A stretch of 45,236 bases of DNA from Mogibacterium pumilum (lineage in GTDB: Bacteria > Bacillota > Clostridia > Peptostreptococcales > Anaerovoracaceae): contig NZ_CP016199.1 of NCBI RefSeq assembly GCF_002243385.1, positions 336,619-381,854 of the forward strand, read 5' to 3'. The notes under the pieces were generated by a model. That model was not told the origin of the DNA. It made no database searches and worked only from the letters and a program-made list of their open reading frames with translations. This document shows, piece after piece, positions 8,817-18,280 of the stretch; position 1 is the first letter of the stretch, and the number at the start of each line of letters is the position of its first letter. A program made the position numbers and the translations under genes.

Positions 8817-9167
8817 ATGAAGAAAAATCAAATGATGTTAACATGTAGCAGTATAATGCTTATACTACAATCAATTGCGTATTATATAGTTTGGAATTCT
8901 GGATATAGCGAAACCATGTTAAGAAGAATGTTGTTAGTTGAATTGCTTACTTTAGCCTATCTGCTTCTTACTGTGCGTAGAATTGATTCAAATACTGATG
9001 AGAGTATGACTGGTTTTTGCGTAGCTTATATTGTAGCGTTATTTATGCTATTTCCAGTATTAGGTATTTTACTTGTCTTGCAGTTTGAACTTATGCTAAT
9101 AGAGCTACTTATCATAATTCTGGCTATAGTTGTAGCTGTAATTGATAAAAGAAAGAACAATGCATAA
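8817..9167 (+). CDS. Small four-helix membrane protein encoded inside the CRISPR array
   Basis: A 116-residue protein lying between repeat 10 and repeat 11. GAGGTGG precedes the ATG at good spacing, supporting translation. Hydrophobicity suggests four membrane helices at about residues 8-27, 38-53, 67-91 and 93-110, with a short charged loop (RRIDSNTDES) and a basic tail (DKRKNNA). There is no room for a CARF or SAVED sensor domain and I recognise no family. TTGACT at 8776-8781 lacks a good -10, so expression may depend on the array transcript. 66 bases separate repeat 10 from the ATG and 36 bases separate the stop from repeat 11, close to spacer length. It could be a membrane effector, a hydrophobic toxin, or inert cargo. 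Confidence 0.7.
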   Translation: MKKNQMMLTCSSIMLILQSIAYYIVWNSGYSETMLRRMLLVELLTLAYLLLTVRRIDSNTDESMTGFCVAYIVALFMLFPVLGILLVLQFELMLIELLIIILAIVVAVIDKRKNNA

Positions 9168-9203
9168 GTGCATGAGTCAAAGAATTTAAGGAAAAGAGAT
9201 AGG

Positions 9204-9670
9204 ATTAGAAAACGAAAACCCCGAGAGGGGACGAAAACCAATCAGCTTCTACGAAATCGTCACTATGCCTTTATTAGAAAACGAAAACCCCGAGAGGGGA
9301 CGAAAACCAACGCATACCATTAATCAAATAGAATCTAGCCAAACATTAGAAAACGAGAACCCCGAGAGGGGACGAAAACATATAGGTAGCTGGCGTTCTT
9401 TTTGCTTGCTTGTCATTAATTAGAAAGCGAGAACCCCGAGAGGGGACGGAAACTTTGCACGCCAGTTCACAAACTCTGGGTTCTGTTCATTATTAGAAAG
9501 CGAGAACCCCGAAAGGGGACGAAAAAAGGTGTGTAATTCTCTTTTTATGATTATTTAATCTGTTAATTAGAAAACTAAAACCCCGAGAGGGGACGAAAAC
9601 TGACTTTCTAAACTCTTTAGTCTGATTACTTGCCAATTAGAAAATGAAAACTCCGAGAGGGGACGAACCA
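9204..9670 (+). CRISPR. CRISPR array part 2: 7 repeats, 6 spacers, decaying distal end
   Basis: Repeats begin at 9204, 9273, 9345, 9419, 9492, 9566 and 9636. The first two are CGAAAA/GAGA; the third is CGAGAA; the fourth and fifth read GAAAGCGAGAA and have altered 3' ends (ACGGAAAC, ACGAAAAA); the sixth has CTAAAA; the last has TGAAAACTCC and loses the terminal AAAAC. Spacers are 34-39 bases. Degeneration toward cas1 marks the trailer end, so the oldest spacers are here. It is the same repeat family and orientation as part 1. Confidence 0.96.
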
Positions 9671-9706
9671 ATAAGCCGTTGTAATTATTCATTTGTGGAG
9701 GGAAAT

Positions 9707-10711
9707 ATGGCTCATATATATGTGACTACCGGTGAAACGAAAGTTGGAGTCGAGGGAGGACGGCTTACCATTAAAAACAGGGATGAGACCGTGAGGTCGG
9801 TTCCGAAACAGACAGTTGAAAGTATTACTGTATTTGGGAATGCCGTTTTAAGTACACAGTGTATTCAGTTTTGTCTAACGAACGGTATATCTGTCAGCTT
9901 CTTCTCGGGTAAAGGCAAGTATTTTGGTAGACTTGAATCAACAGCTCATCATAAAGTAGAAGTTTTAGAACAACAAATAGATACCTTTAGAGATACCCTG
10001 TTTGGTCTGGAATTATGCAAACGGATTGTTTCTGCGAAGATTAGGAATCAAGAGGTGGTGCTTAGAAGATATGCGAAGGAACACACTGTCAAGCTAGAGA
10101 TGCTGATAAAGGATATGAAAATATACCGTGATAAAGCAGAATGTGCAGACGTAGTGGAAAGATTACTGGGCTATGAAGGAATGGCAGCAAAGACGTACTT
10201 TGAGGCATTAAGTGAAATAATAGAGCCGGATTTTAAATTTAATGGGAGAAGTAGAAGACCGCCAAGAGACCCATTTAACTCTATGTTGAGTCTTGGATAT
10301 ACATTATTGATGTATGAGATATACCCAAAAGTTGAGAATGAAGGAATGTCTCCGTATTATGCTGTGTTGCATAAAAATTATGCAAATCACCCAGCCTTGG
10401 TTTCAGACCTAATGGAAGAGTGGAGAAGCGTGATAGTAGATTCAACTGTACTCAGCTTGGTGCAAGGACATGAGATTAAAACGGAACATTTTGAATATGC
10501 AGATGATTCTCAAGGTGTATTCCTAACGAGAGAAGGGTTATCTAAGTTCATAAATAAGTTTGAAAAAACTATGAACAGAACCAGCCGATATCTTCTCTAT
10601 GATCAGGCCGAAAGAACAATGAGGAAATCCATTCAAGAACAATGCCGTAGGATGAGAATTGCAATAGCAAACAAAGATGTCAACGAATATGCGCCAGTAA
10701 TAATACGCTAG
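9707..10711 (+). CDS. cas1: CRISPR integrase Cas1
   Basis: A 334-residue protein. GGAGG at 9698-9702 selects ATG 9707; an upstream TTG at 9644 would lie in the last CRISPR repeat. Cas1 is the metal-dependent integrase that joins new spacers at the leader. The expected catalytic residues are present: E157 (LLGYEGMAAKTYF), H222 (AVLHKNYANHP) and D234 (VSDLMEEWRSVIVD). The usual GRPSL stretch reads NHPAL. It begins 36 bases after the final degenerate repeat, so its transcript probably includes or follows the array. Confidence 0.95.
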   Translation: MAHIYVTTGETKVGVEGGRLTIKNRDETVRSVPKQTVESITVFGNAVLSTQCIQFCLTNGISVSFFSGKGKYFGRLESTAHHKVEVLEQQIDTFRDTLFGLELCKRIVSAKIRNQEVVLRRYAKEHTVKLEMLIKDMKIYRDKAECADVVERLLGYEGMAAKTYFEALSEIIEPDFKFNGRSRRPPRDPFNSMLSLGYTLLMYEIYPKVENEGMSPYYAVLHKNYANHPALVSDLMEEWRSVIVDSTVLSLVQGHEIKTEHFEYADDSQGVFLTREGLSKFINKFEKTMNRTSRYLLYDQAERTMRKSIQEQCRRMRIAIANKDVNEYAPVIIR

Positions 10712-10715
10712 TTTA

Positions 10716-11045
10716 ATGATGAGCTTAATAAACATAGAACGATATGATTTTACTGATATAATTGAAGATGCTGATAAGAAGTTGGTTTTAATCATCTACG
10801 ATATAATAGATAACAAGCGGCGCACTAAGATGGTTAAATTACTCGAAAGCTACGGCACACGAGTTCAAAGATCTGCCTTTGAAGCATTAATAAATAAAAG
10901 TCAGTATATTAAAATTATAGAGGGCATCAAGAAGATTATTTCAAATGAAGATAATGTAAGAATTTACCGGCTAAATAGTAGCAATGAGGTGCTACTGCTC
11001 GGTGAATCGTATAGCGTATATGAAGAGGAAGTTATTGTAGTTTAG
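10716..11045 (+). CDS. cas2: CRISPR adaptation protein Cas2
   Basis: A 109-residue protein beginning four bases after cas1. Cas2 forms the dimer that bridges two Cas1 dimers during spacer acquisition. The family core is clear: VLIIYDIIDNKRRTKMVKLL with the conserved first-strand Asp, then ESYGTRVQRSAFE. An N-terminal extension of about 20 residues (ERYDFTDIIEDADK) is longer than in many Cas2 proteins. Two adjacent ATG codons are possible starts and no strong Shine-Dalgarno is visible, consistent with translational coupling to cas1. Confidence 0.93.
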   Translation: MMSLINIERYDFTDIIEDADKKLVLIIYDIIDNKRRTKMVKLLESYGTRVQRSAFEALINKSQYIKIIEGIKKIISNEDNVRIYRLNSSNEVLLLGESYSVYEEEVIVV

Positions 11046-11084
11046 TGTTAGTCTTAATTTTAAACACAAAGAAGAGAGGTTGTT

Positions 11085-12353
11085 ATGAAAAGAATACTAT
11101 TTTCACCAGTTGGAAGTACAGATCCAATATCTAGTCAGAGAGACGGGGCGTTATTGCACATAATTAGAGAATATAGACCAGACAAAGTGATTCTATTTCT
11201 TTCAAAAGAGATTAATGGATATGAAAACACGGATAATAGATATTCCTATTGCCTAAATAAGCTACAAGAAATGATGGGTAAGAAAATAGAGTTTGAGTGG
11301 ATGATAAGAGAGGATCTTGTAGATGTTCACTTATTTGACCCGATTCTTCTCGACTTTAAAGAGATACTTGAGGATTTATGTAGCAGTATTGAAGAAGAGG
11401 ATGAGTTGCTTCTTAACATATCCTCGGGCTCCCCTGCTATGAAAAGTGCTTTACAAACATTAACAGCATTTACCGAAAGACCTATGATTCCTATTCAGGT
11501 ATCAAGCCCGAATAAAGAAGTTAATACACACGAAGACGTGAAAGGCGACTACGATGTTGAGCTTCAGTGGGAATTAAATTTAGATAATTCAGACGAAACC
11601 TTTGAAAATAGATGTGCCAAGTCCAATATAACTAATCTTAATACTGAGATTAGAAGAAGCATCATCCAAGAGCATATAGAAGCATATGACTATAGAGCGG
11701 CATTAGATGTTGCTAATAGTGTTAGAGATTATATTAGCAAGGATGCAATCTCTCTAATAGAAGCAGGCTCTGCTAGGCTAAAGCTTGATAAATCAAACTG
11801 TGAGAAGAAAGCAAAGTCGGTAAAGTACGATATTTATCCAATTAAGCAGGGCGACCATTGGAACATCTTTGAATATCTTATGATTATGAAAATCAAGCTA
11901 GAGAAAGAGGAGTATGCGGATTATATTCGATCTATTTCACCCGTATTCTTAAAACTACTAGAGATGATCATCAAGAAAACGCAAATTGTTGACTTAAATT
12001 CATTAGTCAGATTTGATAAGAGGTCGGGTTCAGCTTGGGTAAAAGAAACCAATAAATATGTAAAGTCATTTGACTATATTGCAATTATTGATTAAAATGG
12101 CAAGGGTGGAATCGACTTAAACATTAAAAAGATTATTTACAAAATAAGAGACATAGAAGAAAGTGTACGTAATCGTGCGGCTCATAACATTACTTGCATA
12201 ACAGATGAATCTATATGCAATTTAGAAGGAAAGAATTCAAAAGATATCTTTAAAATGCTGTGTGAACTTGCTAGATATGCAGACATAAAAATTACAGACG
12301 AAGATTTAAAAACTTATGACAGGCTTAACGATAGAATTATAGAACTTCTATAA
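11085..12353 (+). pseudogene. csm6: csm6 (CARF-HEPN RNase) interrupted by an in-frame TAA before the HEPN motif
   Basis: GAGAGG precedes ATG 11085. The first 336 codons encode the N-terminal CARF domain (LFSPVGSTDPIS, LLNISSGSPAMKSAL) and the start of the HEPN domain. A TAA at 12093-12095 stops translation, but the same frame continues to a TAA at 12351-12353 and encodes SVRNRAAHNI, with R362 and H367 forming the RxxxxH active site. The combined length, 422 codons, is the normal Csm6 length. Csm6 is a cyclic-oligoadenylate-activated RNase; without the HEPN motif the product should bind ligand but not cut RNA. A single base change in a sense codon explains it. Readthrough or sequencing error remain possible. 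No in-frame ATG with a ribosome site precedes the 3' part. Confidence 0.85.
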
Positions 12354-12654
12354 TGAAAATGAATGAATGTTGAGGTAATTGACTACTATTAGTGTGATAA
12401 TAGAGTAGTTACCCAACCTATCTTTATTTACCCTCTATCCGACATTCATATCGAAATAATATATCTTGAATTGTCAAGTCAAGTGCTAAATATGGAGGTT
12501 GCATATTAAAAAAACAATTTTTTATTTTCTTGAATTGTATAATAGATAGGTATATAACGAACGTGTGAAGGATTAAATATTTTGAGCTAGCAAGTATACT
12601 TAATATTAGGCTTAAGTATAGCGAGGAATATAAAGGCAAGAAAGGGGTATTAAT
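12354..12654. other. Intergenic region before gadC
   Basis: This 301-base AT-rich gap contains no convincing gene. An imperfect inverted repeat (about 12374-12412, GTAA...ACTACTATTA / TAATAGAGTAGTTAC) follows the csm6 remnant and may act as a terminator although no T-run follows. A TATAAT at 12538-12543 is a possible -10 of gadC without a recognisable -35. CTTGAATTGT occurs twice (12465-12474 and 12529-12538). Confidence 0.45.
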
Positions 12655-14130
12655 ATGAATAATAAAGAATTAAATAAGAAAAGAAAAATACACCAGCTTG
12701 GAGTCTTTGGCTTTTTCGCAATGACTGCTTCGATGGTTATGACTGTATATGAATATCCATCATTTGCATCTTCTGGATTTAAGTTAGTGTTCTTCTTAAT
12801 AATAGGAGGTTTATTTTGGTTTCTGCCAGTTTCGCTTTGTTCAGCGGAGATGGCTACTGTCGATGGATGGGAAAAAGGTGGAATATATTCTTGGGTAGGA
12901 AATACTCTTGGTCAGAGATGGGGATTTTCGGCACTGTTCTTTCAATGGTTTCAGATAACAGTTGGATTTGTAACCATGTGCTTTTTCATCCTTGCTGCTC
13001 TGGCTTATGTATTCAAATTAGATGCTTTATACAAGAATCCGTTAGCAATGTTCTTTGGTGTTGCGATTATCGTGTGGGCTTTAACATTTACTCAACTTGG
13101 AGGAACTAAGTACACTGAGAAAATCTCAAAAATTGGTTTAACCGCAGGAATTGCAATTCCAATTTTAGTTCTTATTATAGGCTTAGTTGCCTATTTTATG
13201 ACTGGTGGAAAATCGCAGATAGACTTAAGTGCAAAATCGCTAGTACCTAATTTTTCTGATACACATACTCTTGTAATCTTTGCATCATTTATTCTTGCTT
13301 ACATGGGTGTTGAAGCATCTGCATCACATGTTCATGAACTTAAGGAACCAAATAAGATGTATCCTGAAGTTATGATTATGCTGACGATATTAACTATATG
13401 TTTGGATGCACTCGGTGGTCTAGCAGTTGCAACTACGCTTCCAGCTAAAACATTAAATGGAAATCTCTCTTATGGAGTAATTGAGACTTTCGAAAATATA
13501 TATATTATTCATTTTGGAAAGCAGTTTAGTTGGCTTGTATTCGTTATCGCTCTTCTATTAGCACTAGGAGTTTTCGCAGAGATTTCTGCATGGATTGTGG
13601 GTCCATCAAAAGCATTACTTGAAGCTGCAAATGATGGCATTCTCCCAGCGAAATTTGCCGAGACAAATAAGAACGGAGTATCGGTATTCACAATTATGGT
13701 TCAAGCTGTTATTGTAACAATTTGGGATGCTGTACTTTGTGGTTCAATTGCTATCTCTGGTGGTTCTGATTCATCCGTCGGATACTTAACTGCTATCGGA
13801 CTTACAGTTGTAATATATCTAGCTGCTTATGTACTCTTTTTCTTAGGATACTTTGTATTGATACTTAGAAAAGGTGACAGTAAACGTGAATTTCATATTC
13901 CTGGTGGAAATGCAGTTAAGCTTATTGTTGCAGCAGTTGGATTATTTATGACTATTGCAACACTGGTTATTTCATTCTTCCCTTCATCAAAGCTTACGGC
14001 TGCAGATAACAGGGTATATCAAATTATATTGATAGTATTCTTTATCATCTCGATGGCTACACCATTGATTATTTACTCAAATAGATACAGATGGTCTTCG
14101 AACAGAAAAGCTAAAAGCAGTAAAAAATAA
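12655..14130 (+). CDS. gadC: Glutamate:GABA antiporter GadC
   Basis: A 491-residue APC-superfamily transporter with about 12 hydrophobic helices, starting at ATG 12655 after AAAGGGG. GadC imports glutamate in exchange for GABA made by glutamate decarboxylase and so exports protons in effect. The N-terminal helix (FGFFAMTASMVMTVYEYPSFA), the WEKGGIYSWVG loop and the YMGVEASASHVHELKEP segment are typical of this family. The tail is short and basic (NRYRWSSNRKAKSSKK); the long C-terminal pH plug of enteric GadC is not evident. It is followed 79 bases later by gadB, forming an acid-resistance pair. Confidence 0.9.
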   Translation: MNNKELNKKRKIHQLGVFGFFAMTASMVMTVYEYPSFASSGFKLVFFLIIGGLFWFLPVSLCSAEMATVDGWEKGGIYSWVGNTLGQRWGFSALFFQWFQITVGFVTMCFFILAALAYVFKLDALYKNPLAMFFGVAIIVWALTFTQLGGTKYTEKISKIGLTAGIAIPILVLIIGLVAYFMTGGKSQIDLSAKSLVPNFSDTHTLVIFASFILAYMGVEASASHVHELKEPNKMYPEVMIMLTILTICLDALGGLAVATTLPAKTLNGNLSYGVIETFENIYIIHFGKQFSWLVFVIALLLALGVFAEISAWIVGPSKALLEAANDGILPAKFAETNKNGVSVFTIMVQAVIVTIWDAVLCGSIAISGGSDSSVGYLTAIGLTVVIYLAAYVLFFLGYFVLILRKGDSKREFHIPGGNAVKLIVAAVGLFMTIATLVISFFPSSKLTAADNRVYQIILIVFFIISMATPLIIYSNRYRWSSNRKAKSSKK

Positions 14131-14209
14131 ATAATTATAAGCAATAATATAATTAAGTTAAAAAAGATAAATTAAAAAATATTAATTAATAGTGAAAAGA
14201 GGTACGGAA

Positions 14210-15658
14210 ATGAAAAATTCGGAAAATAACGAAGTAAAATTTAATGATAGTCTATCTTCTTTGAATGATGATACGGGGTACCGTACACCTATTTTCGGTA
14301 CTGAGATTAGTGGTTCTGCAATTCCAAAGGACAAGATTAATGATGAACCTGTTGCTCCTGCTGTTGCGGCAGAGATGATTAGACAGTACCTAAGCATTGA
14401 GGGTAATGCGACACAGAATCTTGCAACATTTTGTCAGACATATATGGAACCAGAGGCAACAAAACTGATGGCTGAGAATTTTGAAAAGAATGCGATTGAT
14501 AAGGATGAATATCCAATGACCGCAGATCTTGAAAATCGATGCGTAGACATTATTGGAAAGTTGTGGAATGTAGACAAAAGTGAAGAACCGCTCGGAACTT
14601 CAACGGTTGGATCATCTGAAGCGTGCATGCTCGGTGGACTAGCAATGCTCTTTAGATGGAAAAAGCTTGCAGATGCTGCTGGTGTAGATAGATTTACTAA
14701 GAGAAGACCAAATCTCGTAATTTCATCGGCTTACCAGGTGTGCTGGGAAAAGTTCTGCCGCTACTGGGACATAGAGATGAGAACTGTGCCAATAGATCTT
14801 GATCACATGTCACTAAATATGGATACGGTAATGGATTATGTTGACGAATATACTATCGGGATTGTAGCTATACTTGGTATAACTTATACAGGGAAATATG
14901 ATGATGTAAAGGCTCTCGATAATCTTGTCGAGAAGTACAACACTGAACATCCTAATATGCCTATTCGTATTCATGTCGATGCAGCTTCTGGTGGTATGGT
15001 TGCTCCATTTATTGAACCAGATTTAGAGTGGGACTTTCGTCTCAAGAACGTGTGGTCAATAAGCACATCTGGACATAAGTACGGGCTCGTATATCCGGGA
15101 GTTGGCTGGATAATATGGCGCAGTAAGGAAGCGCTCCCTGAGGATATGATTTTCTGGGTAAGCTATCTAGGCGGTCAGGAAGCAACTATGGCTATCAACT
15201 TCTCTCGTAGCGCATCGCAGATTGTCGGACAGTATTATATGCTACTTAGAAATGGATTTAAGGGATACAAAGAAATCCATGAGCGTACTATCGAGGTTGC
15301 GAGATACATGGCTTCCGAGATTGAGAAGATGGGTATTTTTGAAGTGCTTGAGGGTGCAGAGCAGATTCCAATTGTCTGCTGGAAACTCAAAAATGATGTT
15401 AATGTAGAGTGGACACTTTATGATTTAGCAGATCGTCTACGTATGCAGGGGTGGATGGTACCGGCATATCCAATGCCAGAGAATATCAAGGATATTGATG
15501 TACAGAGACTAGTGCTCAGACAGGACTTCGGAATGAATCTGGCTATACTTTGTATTAAGGATATGAAAAAACAGATTGAGATTCTGAATAACTCCCGTGT
15601 TATTTTACCTAATAATAACAACGCCGTTTCTAAAGGATTCGATCATAGTGGTAGATAA
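14210..15658 (+). CDS. gadB: Glutamate decarboxylase
   Basis: A 482-residue PLP enzyme that converts glutamate to GABA and CO2, consuming a proton. AAGAGGT selects ATG 14210 over the GTG at 14192. The PLP-binding lysine is in STSGHK (K290), and the upstream HVDAASGG motif holds the Asp that contacts the cofactor; GTSTVGSSEACMLGG is the typical substrate/cofactor loop. Length and end match group II bacterial decarboxylases. The C-terminus lacks an obvious pH-sensing HH pair. It is co-transcribed with gadC and closed by a hairpin terminator. Confidence 0.95.
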   Translation: MKNSENNEVKFNDSLSSLNDDTGYRTPIFGTEISGSAIPKDKINDEPVAPAVAAEMIRQYLSIEGNATQNLATFCQTYMEPEATKLMAENFEKNAIDKDEYPMTADLENRCVDIIGKLWNVDKSEEPLGTSTVGSSEACMLGGLAMLFRWKKLADAAGVDRFTKRRPNLVISSAYQVCWEKFCRYWDIEMRTVPIDLDHMSLNMDTVMDYVDEYTIGIVAILGITYTGKYDDVKALDNLVEKYNTEHPNMPIRIHVDAASGGMVAPFIEPDLEWDFRLKNVWSISTSGHKYGLVYPGVGWIIWRSKEALPEDMIFWVSYLGGQEATMAINFSRSASQIVGQYYMLLRNGFKGYKEIHERTIEVARYMASEIEKMGIFEVLEGAEQIPIVCWKLKNDVNVEWTLYDLADRLRMQGWMVPAYPMPENIKDIDVQRLVLRQDFGMNLAILCIKDMKKQIEILNNSRVILPNNNNAVSKGFDHSGR

Positions 15659-15740
15659 AAAATGTATATTTATACTAATTCTGCATTGAAAATATCTATT
15701 TAAAAAATAATTTTTTGAATAGTAAACTAAAATCTCAAAG

Positions 15741-15790
15741 CTCTTAATCCAAGATTGCTTATTAAAGTAGTCAATGATTAAGAGTTTTTT
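15741..15790 (+). terminator. Terminator of the gadCB operon
   Basis: CTCTTAATC (15741-15749) pairs with GATTAAGAG (15776-15784), followed by six T. The loop is 26 bases. Confidence 0.75.
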
Positions 15791-15855
15791 AGTTACTACT
15801 ATTAATTAAGATGGGAAGCAAGGAGAAGTAATGACTTATTTAAGAAAGAATATAA

Positions 15856-17346
15856 TCAAAAGAAAATGGCCACGAAGTTCCTGTAATTAAAGCGGTTAAG
15901 TTCTCCGTTTACGACAGCACAACACAGCAGTATGAAGCTAATGCAGTGTCGGCGGACTCAAAGCTTAAGGATGTGGATTTAGTTAAGGATAATAACTATA
16001 TTATTTCCATTCACGACAGCGAATATGAGATGGATAACGCATATATCACGCTGAACAAGAGTGGGGTTATGCCTCAGAACTACAAGGTAGATGGCAAAAC
16101 TGTAGACAAGTTAGTTCTAACGAAGCGTACTAAGCCTACGACCGGATTGGGTAATCAGAAGCGAGTAAAAGTTCAGCTGCCTGTATTTTATAAGGACAAA
16201 CAGGATAATGAAGCTCCTGCGCCTAATGTGAAATTCAAGTTTACCAGCCCAATCGACACAGTGACGGTAACATTAGACGAGGATGGATTTATCGAATGTG
16301 ACCTCATCTAGGACAACAACTACATAATTGAGGTTGAAGGAAACACATACGCAATGGATTCATTCCCGCTTACTGTAAAGGATAAGTCGGAGTGGAACTC
16401 TGGAAAGCACCCATACGACCACTTGAGATGTAGAAACGTTCTATCGCTTACAATATTTGACAAGGCGGATGACCATAAGCATGATTCAGTAATTTCTAGC
16501 TACGACGACAATGTGCAGATCACCGGACTGAACTTCGGAACAGAGGGTAAGTACGGTTTGAATGAGAGAGTCTTGCCAAATAACGCTGTAACAGAGTTTG
16601 AAGGAAAAGACTACGAGGTTGTCGATATTGACACGATTAACATGGCTCGCGTGGAAATCTCGAAGCTAGCGCATGGATCATTTGAAGTAACCCGCAAAGT
16701 TCCTGCTGGAAAGAATGTAAAACAGGTATATTACATCGATAAGGATGGAAAGCCGATTAAGGTTAAGTTCAGCTAGGACGACGACAAGGTCAAGTTCATG
16801 ATGAACACAATGTCTATCTACAACAACGTAATCGAGTACGGTGAAATTCCGGATGCCGAGTACTACATCGCAAACGGAGATTCTTTGAAGTGGAACGGAG
16901 AAGACGAGACATTCACAATCGTGGTAAAAGAAAAGACAAACGATGAAGACACTTACGACAACTTCTCACACGTTACGGTAGATGGTGTACTGGTGTCTGT
17001 TGATAATTACACTGTGACAAAGGGAAGCGCTAAGATTGCTTTCAAGAAGGATTATATAAAAACTCTCGCTAGCTGCAATCACACTGCTAAGATATTCTTC
17101 AGAAATGGAGCTGTAGAGAATAGCTTCACTAATGCAGGTTCTAAGCCAAGTGCTGGAACAGGTGTAATAACAAAGCCGGGAAGAGCTGGTAATCCGGGAA
17201 TTCCGGGAGCGGCAAAGAAAGATCCAGTATATAGAGGTGCTACCAAGACAGGAGAAAGCTCAAATTCATTTGCTGATATCATGGTACTACTTCTATCAGG
17301 GTCAGCTATAGCAGGAATTTCTGTTTACAGAAGAAAGAGAGCATAA
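15856..17346 (+). pseudogene. Wall-type surface protein, 5'-truncated with two in-frame TAG codons
   Basis: One continuous reading frame runs from about 15856 to TAA 17344-17346, broken by TAG at 16309-16311 and 16774-16776. There is no start or signal peptide; a TAA at 15853 closes the front. Internal repeats explain the first stop: DLVKDNNYIIS upstream matches DLI-stop-DNNYIIE, so AAG probably became TAG. The product would be a repetitive secreted protein with beta-rich modules and a Gly/Pro-rich linker (GRAGNPGIPG), ending in a membrane helix and a basic YRRKRA tail. A sortase motif of the LPxTG type is not seen. Both tail and gene have a remnant copy beyond dtd. Confidence 0.75.
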
Positions 17347-17385
17347 TGCTCAAAGAGCAGATTGATAAGTCAGTCAGCTAACAAT

Positions 17386-17419
17386 AAAACCCACTGTGCC
17401 AAATGGCGCAGTGGGTTTT
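17386..17419. terminator. Bidirectional terminator between convergent genes
   Basis: AAAACCCACTGTGCC and GGCGCAGTGGGTTTT form a 15-bp stem with one wobble around an AAAT loop. A T-rich run follows on the plus strand, and the opposite strand also has T-rich sequence, so it can serve the surface-protein remnant and plsC. Confidence 0.85.
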
Positions 17420-17451
17420 GTCTTGTTCGTATTCCGTAGAATTTGTTTGGA

Positions 17452-18183
17452 CTAGCGATATTTCTCTATGCCAGCCCTGATGGTATCCTCAACCTGATGC
17501 TGAGCTGCGAGCTGCTCCTGCCTAGGTAGTCCTGAGATATCAACGGCTGGATGAATTACTACTTTTATAGTTCCGCCAGAGAATGTGTTATGCTCCTCGA
17601 AAATCTTATACGAATCGATAATCGAAACTGGAACGATTGGAACGCCCGCTCTCTGGGCAAATTTAAAGCTGCCCTCTTTAAAATGTCCCATTTCATTGCT
17701 GTGACTTCTCGTACCTTCTGGGAAGATTACAAATGAATACCCTTTTTTGAACAGGTCTGTAACTTCTGCGAGAGTCTTTACCGCGGAACGAGGATTGCCA
17801 CGGTCGATGAACACCGACTGGGTACCACGGATAACATCAGCGAGCGGTTTGAGCTTCTTGGTTTCAGACTTTGAGATAAAACCAATCTGCGTCGAACGGA
17901 AAGCTTCAATCATCGCGTAAATATCTGCATAACCCTGATGGTTTGCAACGACGAGAAACGGGCTCTTTGCAGGAATATTTTCAGGATTTATAACTTCAAC
18001 CTTGATGCCGAGTGCCTTACCGGTATGATTACAAAACTCATCCTCTGCCTTACGAATCAGGCGCTGAGCCTTAGCGTGGTCATCCTGAGCTTGAGCAGCT
18101 CTGATTGCCGGTACATTCTTCATATATTTACGAAAACCAGCTCTAATCTTGCTGAGTGCAATTGTATTCTTAAATGGGTTCAT
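17452..18183 (-). CDS. plsC: 1-acyl-sn-glycerol-3-phosphate acyltransferase (PlsC family)
   Basis: A 243-residue membrane-associated enzyme that adds the second acyl chain to lysophosphatidic acid, giving phosphatidic acid for phospholipid synthesis. The start is the ATG at 18183, because GGAGG lies just upstream and overlaps a longer reading from 18195. The catalytic HX4D motif is seen as NHQGYADI, and the glycerol-phosphate-binding FPEGTRS motif follows. A block-IV-like VPIVPVSI is present. It is transcribed away from dtd and sits between two copies of a wall-protein tail sequence. Confidence 0.92.
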   Translation of the reverse strand: MNPFKNTIALSKIRAGFRKYMKNVPAIRAAQAQDDHAKAQRLIRKAEDEFCNHTGKALGIKVEVINPENIPAKSPFLVVANHQGYADIYAMIEAFRSTQIGFISKSETKKLKPLADVIRGTQSVFIDRGNPRSAVKTLAEVTDLFKKGYSFVIFPEGTRSHSNEMGHFKEGSFKFAQRAGVPIVPVSIIDSYKIFEEHNTFSGGTIKVVIHPAVDISGLPRQEQLAAQHQVEDTIRAGIEKYR

Positions 18184-18280
18184 TGTGTCCTCCAAATATC
18201 GTGTAATAATGTCAATATAATGCTATAATTTTATGAGAATATGTGCGAAAAATCAAGGAAATAAGGAGCTTTTAAGACAT

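Noticed and set aside
9644-9706. Longer Cas1 start overlapping the last repeat
   Set aside because: It lies in a CRISPR repeat and lacks a ribosome site; GGAGG serves ATG 9707.
12097-12353. Separate translation of the Csm6 HEPN part from ATG 12097
   Set aside because: That ATG is in a different frame from the HEPN motif, and no ribosome site with an in-frame start precedes it.
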